DNA from: CAYRWR01 sp964428015
GTDB taxonomy: Bacteria > Spirochaetota > Brevinematia > Brevinematales > CAYRWR01
Direction: 5' to 3'
Assembly: GCA_964428015.1 (NCBI GenBank)
Contig: CAYRWR010000013.1
Location: 1 to 64,000 of the forward strand
DNA length: 64,000 nt
The notes beneath the pieces were generated by a model, which worked only from the letters and a program-made list of their open reading frames with translations, was not told the DNA's origin and made no database searches. Position numbers and translations under genes: made by a program. Of the stretch, positions 1-5,749 are shown piece after piece (the stretch's first letter is position 1; every line of letters starts with the position of its first letter).

Positions 1-50
1 TAACCACGGAAAGTGTCCGGCAGTCCGTCATTAACCACTGGCGCAGTTAA
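1..50 (+). CDS. Possible 3' end of an unidentified gene (partial)
   Basis: One rightward frame is open from the window edge to a TAA at 48-50. It gives a plausible C-terminal tail (TTESVRQSVINHWRS). It would converge on rpmB. Only 15 residues are visible, so no family can be named, and the frame could be open by chance. Other frames here are also briefly open, including a leftward one running off the edge. Confidence 0.3.
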   Translation, partial: TTESVRQSVINHWRS

Positions 51-136
51 CAACGGCCTTTACACTCGTATCTTTTAAGCTTCCTCACCTTAGTTCTATT
101 ATCATGAAAATTCGTCCCTGTTTGGACAGGGCAATT

Positions 137-165
137 AGTATATCACAAATTCAGTATAGTGTCAA
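137..165 (-). promoter_or_regulatory. Strong sigma-70-type promoter pointing left
   Basis: On the minus strand TTGACA (160-165) is followed after 17 bases by TATACT (137-142). That is a full -35 match and a 5/6 -10 match. The start would fall near 130, at a 6-bp hairpin (116-131, arms CCCTGT and ACAGGG). No start codon with a good ribosome-binding site follows before the window edge, so the product is unknown: a small RNA, a gene outside the window, or nothing. Confidence 0.5.
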
Positions 166-175
166 ATAAATATGT

Positions 176-400
176 TTATGCTCTACCATATTTTTTCAGG
201 ACTGCATGTACACCGTTTTTATCAATGGTTTTAATGATACTGGAGCAAACTTTTAGTGTGATCCATTTGCCGGTTACATCATCATAAAACTTTTTAGTCA
301 TGACATTGGGAGACCATTTTTTACGGGTCTTTTTATGGGAGTGGGAAACGGCATTTCCAAACAATGGTCCTTTACCACTCAGTTCACATTTGCGCGACAT
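176..400 (-). CDS. rpmB: 50S ribosomal protein L28
   Basis: A 74-residue basic protein of the large ribosomal subunit. It begins MSRKCELSGKGPLFGNAVSH, the L28 N-terminus, and continues with the Lys/Arg-rich SHKKTRKKWSPN stretch, ending in a short basic tail. I chose the ATG at 398-400 because GGAGGAA sits 4-5 bases upstream and the encoded MSRKCEL is the family start. A TTG four codons earlier has no such site. The gene appears monocistronic with its own promoter at 439-467. No terminator is obvious after the stop. The length is normal for bacterial L28. Confidence 0.96.
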   Translation of the reverse strand: MSRKCELSGKGPLFGNAVSHSHKKTRKKWSPNVMTKKFYDDVTGKWITLKVCSSIIKTIDKNGVHAVLKKYGRA

Positions 401-438
401 GATTTCCTCCAAAGAGTCTATTAAACAGACAGGCTATT

Positions 439-467
439 ATTTTACCAAAGATTTGAAAATATATCAA
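439..467 (-). promoter_or_regulatory. rpmB promoter
   Basis: Minus-strand TTGATA (462-467), 17-base spacer, TAAAAT (439-444). It lies about 40 bases before the rpmB start codon, with an A/T-rich region upstream. This is a good vegetative promoter match seen directly in sequence; activity is inferred. Confidence 0.7.
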
Positions 468-537
468 ATTTTTTACTCTGTATTTGTTATTAAAATGGTC
501 AGTTGGTATCTTTTTTGGGTTTTACTTTAAACTCTTT

Positions 538-1026
538 TTATTTTGAATCAGAAACAATTACTACTGCGTTACCGTCTTCCCAACAGCCCCGTTCAATATA
601 GTGCGGAGTCGGAAAAATCCTACCGGATATTTTAAAAGATGCCGTCCAGTCTCCGTTTATTATGTATTTGTAATGATAGCGGCCTGAAGACAGAGGGATT
701 GTTATTTTATAACTACCGTCAGCCTGTTTGAGCATCTTTACTGTTGGATCATCAGGTTGCCATTGATTCCAATTCCCCGGGATAAATATGTCTTCAATAG
801 CCTCACCCAGTGCAGGGAAATAGTAGAAATTAACCGGCCCTGCGTTCAGTTGCCCCTTTTTATTATATTGGTTTAATTTGTTATTTTTTGAGGATGGCTG
901 GGGCAGGTTTTCACCGGATAGTGTACTTTCTCCCCAGGATTCGATGCTGACTGGACGTGTAAGATTTCCACAGGAGTTCAATAATAAGAAAACCAATAGG
1001 TTTGAAACGATACTCTTTTTATTCAA
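538..1026 (-). CDS. Lipoprotein with a single CBM48/AMPK-type glycogen-binding domain
   Basis: 162 residues. An N-terminal signal sequence ends in a lipobox-like LLLNSC with the Cys at residue 19, so the protein is probably lipid-anchored. After a linker of about 50 residues comes an E-set domain (about 66-160) with the family hallmarks IPGNWNQWQP, a central GSYKITIPL strand and YHYKYIINGDW. In CBM48/AMPK-beta domains these Trp and Lys residues contact alpha-glucan. No catalytic domain is present. The start is TTG at 1024-1026, preceded by GAAGGA six bases upstream; no better start exists. It is a close architectural paralogue of 1132..1581, which lies upstream and has its own terminator. Glycogen or maltodextrin binding is inferred from fold and neighbourhood. 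Confidence 0.8.
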   Translation of the reverse strand: MNKKSIVSNLLVFLLLNSCGNLTRPVSIESWGESTLSGENLPQPSSKNNKLNQYNKKGQLNAGPVNFYYFPALGEAIEDIFIPGNWNQWQPDDPTVKMLKQADGSYKITIPLSSGRYHYKYIINGDWTASFKISGRIFPTPHYIERGCWEDGNAVVIVSDSK

Positions 1027-1055
1027 ACTTTGTCCTTCGATTACAGTATCCTGAA

Positions 1056-1084
1056 AGTATATTTTGGGAATAATAAAATCTCAA
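1056..1084 (-). promoter_or_regulatory. Promoter of the 538..1026 lipoprotein gene
   Basis: Minus-strand TTGAGA (1079-1084), 17-base spacer, TATACT (1056-1061). The -35 box overlaps the end of the T-run of the upstream terminator, so the two lipoprotein genes are separate transcription units packed head to tail. Confidence 0.65.
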
Positions 1085-1113
1085 AAAAAAATGGCCACCG
1101 GTAAGGTGACCAT
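1083..1113 (-). terminator. Terminator of the 1132..1581 lipoprotein gene
   Basis: A 9-bp stem (ATGGTCACC with GGTGGCCAT, one G-T pair) with a 5-base loop, followed on the minus strand by a run of eight or nine T. Classic intrinsic terminator about 20 bases after the stop codon. Confidence 0.85.
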
Positions 1114-1131
1114 CTTTATAAAATATGTAGT

Positions 1132-1581
1132 TTATTCTTCGATTTCCAGAACTGCGTTCTTTCCGCCGAAACCATCATCAACATATTCGGTAGGTGTAGG
1201 CTGAACCTGGTCGCCCAGATCTTCCATGGACTGTACCCATTCGCCATCAATAACATATTTGAATTTGTAGGTACCGGGATCCAGTTCTACTTCGATTACA
1301 AATTCACCATCTTCTTCTTCCAGCATGTAGTTGGGGTCAGAAGGATTCCAGCCATTGAAATCAGATGCCAGGTATACACTTTCGGGTTCATCACCATCAG
1401 CAGGGATGAATTTAAAAGTAACTTCACCGGCGCTTACTTTCTTAGATCCTTTTTTGTCGGTCTTTTTCGTGTCAGCTTTTTTGTCTGACTTGGTGCTGTC
1501 GCCGCCGGCAGCTTTACAGGAACTCAGGGTGATGGCGCCTGCAAACAGAACAGCCATTGCTAACCATAATACTTTCTTCAT
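1132..1581 (-). CDS. Lipoprotein with a tethered CBM48/AMPK-type glycogen-binding domain
   Basis: 149 residues. Signal peptide with lipobox LSSC (Cys 22), then a hydrophilic tether of Lys, Asp, Thr and Ser (about 24-48), then one E-set domain (about 50-148). Family features are FNGWNPSD, GEFVIEVELDPG and YKFKYVIDGEW, the glycan-contact positions of CBM48/AMPK-beta. The domain ends with PTPTEY, shared in form with the PTPHY of the neighbour at 538..1026. ATG at 1579-1581 with GGAGG six bases upstream. The gene faces away from the pullulanase lipoprotein at 1833 across 251 bases. It probably helps capture alpha-glucan at the cell surface or in the periplasm; the role is inferred. Confidence 0.82.
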   Translation of the reverse strand: MKKVLWLAMAVLFAGAITLSSCKAAGGDSTKSDKKADTKKTDKKGSKKVSAGEVTFKFIPADGDEPESVYLASDFNGWNPSDPNYMLEEEDGEFVIEVELDPGTYKFKYVIDGEWVQSMEDLGDQVQPTPTEYVDDGFGGKNAVLEIEE

Positions 1582-1614
1582 GGGAAACCTCCACGTTTAT
1601 TGTTATTTTGAGTT

Positions 1615-1643
1615 ATCATAACTAGGTTCGGTTACAAAATCAA
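1615..1643 (-). promoter_or_regulatory. Promoter of the 1132..1581 lipoprotein gene
   Basis: Minus-strand TTGATT (1638-1643), 17-base spacer, TATGAT (1615-1620), about 35 bases before the start codon. Confidence 0.65.
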
Positions 1644-1787
1644 GTTTTTTTTATTTTAAAAGCTTCAGGCCGTAATCTCTGTCACATCTGCTCTTTCCCT
1701 GGACCTCCCGCCGTAACTTTTATCACAAAAACGAAGTCTATCCGGAATGACAGGGTTTTTTCATTTCCTATTTTTAAAGCACTATGC

Positions 1788-1825
1788 TATAATGACCTAA
1801 TAAACAGGATATTAATATAGGAGGA
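1788..1825 (+). promoter_or_regulatory. -10 box and ribosome-binding site of the pullulanase gene
   Basis: TATAAT at 1788-1793 matches the -10 consensus exactly, but no good -35 is present 16-18 bases upstream, which may mean the promoter needs an activator. AGGAGGA at 1819-1825 precedes the ATG at 1833 by seven bases. Confidence 0.5.
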
Positions 1826-1832
1826 TACGCGT

Positions 1833-4361
1833 ATGAGATTGAAAGGTTTATTCCTGGCTCTGACCCTGATAGCCGCTACCGGCTACCTGGTTTCCTGTCA
1901 GGAAGGTGAGACAAAGGAAGATACGAAATCAGAATCCAAAAAAGGCTCCCAGAAATTGATGGGACAGACCCGTATTGGAGAGTCAGAAGTTGAAGTCATC
2001 CTTAAATCCAAAGATGAAACTGTGCAGGCTAGCAATTTCATCATCAGCACTCTGGACAACAAGTCACAGATTAAAGTTTTATCTGTGAAAACAGAGAAAA
2101 AAGGGAAATATGCATACCTGGTCACAGAGCCTATGGATTCCGGCCTGAATTATAATGTCGGTGTCATCAGCTTTGATGAACGGGCAGAAAAATGGAAGAC
2201 CAATTACTATGAACTGCAGTGGGGCGACAAACTCCTGGACCAGTTCTATTCTACTAAAGAAATGGGTTGTACCGTCACCAAAGACGGCACCACTATGCGG
2301 GTCTTTGCTCCCCGTGCCACTAAAGTCATCCTCTCAGTATTTGATGCCCCCTACAAAGAAAAACCCGGCAAAGATAAATATAACGGTGAATCTCAGTATA
2401 CCATGAAAAAAGATAAAGACGGTGTGTGGGAATACACTATTCCCGGAGCGCAATTCGGAAAACTCTATGGTTACCGGGTATTCGGACCTGAAGGTGCCAC
2501 AGAAGAATTTCACCCTGAATATATCATCGCAGACCCTTATTCCAAGGCGACTGCCACTCTCCAGGTTGCTCCTCAGAGCCAGTTATCTGTGATCGTAGAC
2601 ACAACAAAATACAAATGGTCCAGCAGTAAAAATTACATGGAATACAAAATGCGGGAACTCATTGTATATGAATCTCATGTGCGCGATCTGACCATGCTTT
2701 CACCCGATATCACCAAGTCTAAAAAGGGTACCTTTGAGGGGCTGGTGGAAGATAATAAAACCGGTGGTATCGCCCATGTTAAAGATCTGGGCATCAACGC
2801 TATAGAGCTCTTGCCCACTCAGGACTTTAATGAAATTGAAGCACCCTATAAAGTAAAATCTCCTGATTTTATCATGAACAACTGGAACACCTACGGCAGA
2901 AATCACTGGGGATATATGACCTCCGGATTTTTCGCACCTGAAGCCTTCTATGACGTAGGCAAATTTGCAGCCGGAGAATGGATCGGTGCCAGCGGCAGCC
3001 AGGTCTTCTCCTTCAAAAAAATGGTGGATGAATTCCACAAAAACGGTATAGCTGTACTAATGGATGTAGTTTACAATCATATCAGCCAGTATGACCGCAA
3101 CCCCTACAAATATATCGATAAAAAGTATTATTTCTATCTGACACCCGGCGGCGCCTATGAATCCCGCTCCGGCTGTGGAAATGATTTCAACACCCAGAGA
3201 CGTATGACAAAGAAGATGATCAAAGACAGTATCAAATACTGGGTCAGTGAATATCATGTAGACGGTTTCCGTTTCGACCTGGCAACCATGATCGACCGTT
3301 CCGTATTTACTGAAGTTTTGCCTGAAGTTAAAAAGATTGATCCCTTTGTTAATCTGATAGCTGAACCCTGGGCCATGGGTACCTGGGTAGACACCCCCTC
3401 CTATGACCTGGGCGGATTTGACGCTATCGGCATGGGTGCCTGGAACGACAAAACCCGTAACCTCATAAAAGGATCCAACAATGCCAGCTGGGGTTCTTCC
3501 AGCGGACTGGTCATGGGTAAGGGTTCTGTCAGTGAAATGAAGCTGGCGGTAAAAGGATATCCTACAACATTTAAGAACGACATTGGCAACAGCATCCATT
3601 TTATCGAAGCACATGATAACTCCACTATCTCTGATGTCATCCGTTTCGGTAATAAGAGTCTGTCCTCCAAAGATGCAGAAATCCCCCTGAAGGATTATGT
3701 GAAGACTGCCACATTGGATGAAAAACAGATGAAGCAGAATAAAGTCGCTGCTCTTTTCCTGCTCACCCTGCAGGGAGGTATCATGCTGCATGAAGGCCAG
3801 GAATTTGCCCGCATGAAAGTGGTATACCCGCCTGCCGGAGATTCTGTCTTCCCGCCTAATTCTGCCAACTGGAAAAAGACTGAAAACGGCTGGGAAAGCA
3901 ATGGTGAAAAATGGTCATCCAAAGCAGCTCCTCTCACTCTGGACCACGACAGCTACGAAAAAGATAATGAGTCTAACTGGCTGAACTGGGACCTGAAAAA
4001 AGCCAACATAGATCTGTTCAACTATTACAAAGGCCTGATCAGTCTGCGCAAAAACAATAAAGCCTTTACTACCACTGATATCAACAAGATCGTGTTCATC
4101 GATGGTATGTCAACCGGTGATGATCCTAAAGCTGCCAAAAATAATGCCCTGGGTTATATATACCCCAAGGACGCTTCAAAAGACAGTAAGAGCTGGGTAG
4201 TACTGGTCAATGCCGACCACAAGAGCAGCTTCAACTTTACTCTGCCTGCCGGCAACTGGAAAGTAGCTGTAGACCCCAAGTCTTCACTGAAACCTGAAGC
4301 CAAGACCTATACCGGAACTGTGGAGCTGGCTCCCATCAGCGGTATGGTACTGTATCAGTAA
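1833..4361 (+). CDS. pulA: Pullulanase-type GH13 glycosidase, lipoprotein
   Basis: 842 residues. Hydrolyses alpha-1,6 branch points of pullulan, glycogen or limit dextrins. The signal peptide ends in YLVSC (Cys 22), so the enzyme is lipid-anchored outside the cytoplasm. An N-terminal region of unclear fold is followed by a CBM48-like domain (about 140-250) and the GH13 barrel. Visible catalytic motifs are region I DVVYNH (411-416), region II DGFRFD with nucleophile Asp482, region III IAEPW with acid/base Glu511, and region IV EAHDN with Asp595. VYESHVRDLT and NHWGYM are typical of type I pullulanases. All catalytic residues are intact. It is divergent from two glycan-binding lipoproteins, a likely surface glucan-degrading set. 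It is monocistronic, with a strong terminator. Isoamylase-like specificity cannot be excluded. Confidence 0.9.
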   Translation: MRLKGLFLALTLIAATGYLVSCQEGETKEDTKSESKKGSQKLMGQTRIGESEVEVILKSKDETVQASNFIISTLDNKSQIKVLSVKTEKKGKYAYLVTEPMDSGLNYNVGVISFDERAEKWKTNYYELQWGDKLLDQFYSTKEMGCTVTKDGTTMRVFAPRATKVILSVFDAPYKEKPGKDKYNGESQYTMKKDKDGVWEYTIPGAQFGKLYGYRVFGPEGATEEFHPEYIIADPYSKATATLQVAPQSQLSVIVDTTKYKWSSSKNYMEYKMRELIVYESHVRDLTMLSPDITKSKKGTFEGLVEDNKTGGIAHVKDLGINAIELLPTQDFNEIEAPYKVKSPDFIMNNWNTYGRNHWGYMTSGFFAPEAFYDVGKFAAGEWIGASGSQVFSFKKMVDEFHKNGIAVLMDVVYNHISQYDRNPYKYIDKKYYFYLTPGGAYESRSGCGNDFNTQRRMTKKMIKDSIKYWVSEYHVDGFRFDLATMIDRSVFTEVLPEVKKIDPFVNLIAEPWAMGTWVDTPSYDLGGFDAIGMGAWNDKTRNLIKGSNNASWGSSSGLVMGKGSVSEMKLAVKGYPTTFKNDIGNSIHFIEAHDNSTISDVIRFGNKSLSSKDAEIPLKDYVKTATLDEKQMKQNKVAALFLLTLQGGIMLHEGQEFARMKVVYPPAGDSVFPPNSANWKKTENGWESNGEKWSSKAAPLTLDHDSYEKDNESNWLNWDLKKANIDLFNYYKGLISLRKNNKAFTTTDINKIVFIDGMSTGDDPKAAKNNALGYIYPKDASKDSKSWVVLVNADHKSSFNFTLPAGNWKVAVDPKSSLKPEAKTYTGTVELAPISGMVLYQ

Positions 4362-4380
4362 ATCTTTTTCTCAAAGATCA

Positions 4381-4413
4381 GGGCTGTCTCACAATGAGAC
4401 AGCCCTTTTTTTT
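4381..4413 (+). terminator. Terminator of pulA
   Basis: A perfect 11-bp stem (GGGCTGTCTCA, loop CAA, TGAGACAGCCC) followed by eight T. Confidence 0.95.
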
Positions 4414-4619
4414 AATTGAAAAATCTATAATTCAAAAATATTGAGATCCGGAAATGTTTTTTTCCTCTGAAATTTTCAATAACTCTATTCCAAGCACCTC
4501 AGTCGGTAAGCGGTATACCTACCCAGGCCACCCGCCAGCGTCACCGGGATCAGGCATAACCAGCACCACTTCAGCCAAAACCGAGAGGATTGTGATGGTT
4601 AATATAGAAGAGATTTGAA
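4414..4619. other. 206-base gap between convergent genes with a weak short ORF
   Basis: This lies between the pulA terminator and the tgt stop. It holds one rightward frame, ATG 4454 to TGA 4618 (54 codons, Ser/Thr/Pro-rich), without a convincing ribosome-binding site. A leftward frame of about 32 codons also lies on the other strand. The right half is more G+C-rich than the left. I see no known RNA, repeat or promoter. It may be gene debris. Confidence 0.3.
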
Positions 4620-5729
4620 TTATTGAGCTTTATATGTGGAGAGAAAATTCTGTTTAAAGTGCGCGAAGCGTTTTTCCTGAATAGCCAAACGAGCCTGTGC
4701 CGTGAGGTCCAGCAGGAAGTGCAGGTTGTGGATGGAGGCCAGCCGGAAGCCCAGCATCTCCCCCGCCGCGAACAGATGCCTCAGATAACCCAGGGAGTGG
4801 TGGGTGCAGGTGTAACAGCCGCAGCCGGGCTGGATAGGGTCCTGAGAATGGATGAATTCGGCATTTTTAAGGTGGAGTTTGCCGCGGGTACTGAACACAG
4901 TGGAATGACGCGCGGCACGGGTGGGAAAGACACAGTCGAACATATCCACCCCCCGCTCGATCGCTTCCAGGATATCTTCAGGGACACCTACTCCCATGAG
5001 GTAGCGGGGTTTGGCCTGGGGCAGCTCTTCGTCCATCACGCTGAGCATGTCATACATGGCGCCGCGTTCCTCGCCTACGGACAGGCCTCCAATAGCATTT
5101 CCGGGGAAGTCCAGGTCACTGATGGCCCGGGCGCTTTCCCGGCGCAGGTCTTCAAAGATGCCGCCCTGTACAATACCAAACAGCGACTGCTGCGTCATTC
5201 CCCGGGCCGCGACTTCGGCTTTGCAGCGTGCCGCCCAGGCTGTGGTACGGTCCAGAGCCTCTTTTACTTTTTCACGGGGGGCAGTACCCTCCACGCATTC
5301 ATCCAGGGCCATGATAATATCCGCCCCGATGATCTGTTCAATATGCATGACTTTTTCAGGTGAGAGAAAGTGTGTGGAGCCGTCTATATGGGATTGGAAG
5401 GTCACCCCTTCATCGTCGATTTTTTTCAGCTTGGCCAGTGAGAAGACCTGAAAGCCACCCGAATCCGTCAGCAGATTGTAGGGCCAGTTCATAAATTTTC
5501 GTAAACCACCCGCTCTCTCCAGGACTTCCAAGCCGGGACGAAGATAAAGGTGGTAGGCATTGCCCAGTATGATGCGTGCTCCCATGTCAGACAGCTCATG
5601 CTGAGAAACGGTTTTAACCGTAGCCTGAGTGCCTACCGGCATAAATACCGGGGTGTTAACTACCCCGTGAGGAAGTGTCAGAATACCGGCTCTGGATCTG
5701 CCGTCTGAGTGCTCTAATCTGAAATTCAT
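4620..5729 (-). CDS. tgt: Queuine/preQ1 tRNA-guanine transglycosylase
   Basis: 369 residues, normal length. In bacteria the enzyme exchanges guanine 34 of GUN-anticodon tRNAs for preQ1. TIM-barrel motifs are present: MPVGTQATVK near the N-terminus, DSGGFQVFS with the general-base Asp89, IVQGG (186-190), FDCVFPTR with the nucleophile Asp265, and the zinc site CGCYTC (303, 305, 308) plus His334 in IHN. The ATG at 5727-5729 lies 20 bases downstream of the LptD-like gene, so the two are probably co-transcribed. queC at 57902..58606 supplies the preQ0 branch; queD, queE, queF and queA are not in this window. Whether it uses preQ1 or salvaged queuine cannot be told from sequence alone. Confidence 0.96.
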   Translation of the reverse strand: MNFRLEHSDGRSRAGILTLPHGVVNTPVFMPVGTQATVKTVSQHELSDMGARIILGNAYHLYLRPGLEVLERAGGLRKFMNWPYNLLTDSGGFQVFSLAKLKKIDDEGVTFQSHIDGSTHFLSPEKVMHIEQIIGADIIMALDECVEGTAPREKVKEALDRTTAWAARCKAEVAARGMTQQSLFGIVQGGIFEDLRRESARAISDLDFPGNAIGGLSVGEERGAMYDMLSVMDEELPQAKPRYLMGVGVPEDILEAIERGVDMFDCVFPTRAARHSTVFSTRGKLHLKNAEFIHSQDPIQPGCGCYTCTHHSLGYLRHLFAAGEMLGFRLASIHNLHFLLDLTAQARLAIQEKRFAHFKQNFLSTYKAQ

Positions 5730-5749
5730 TTTGTTAAACCCGACATGAT

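Noticed and set aside
1..60. Similarity of the left edge to conserved RNase P RNA (GGAAAGTG)
   Set aside because: Only a few bases match; neighbouring conserved RNase P elements are missing.
3057..3791. Long antisense open frame (244 codons) over pulA
   Set aside because: It is a shadow of a well-supported gene with conserved catalytic motifs; the translation has no recognisable family features.
4623..5363. Long antisense open frame (246 codons) over tgt
   Set aside because: Same reason: the tgt frame on the other strand has all active-site and zinc residues.
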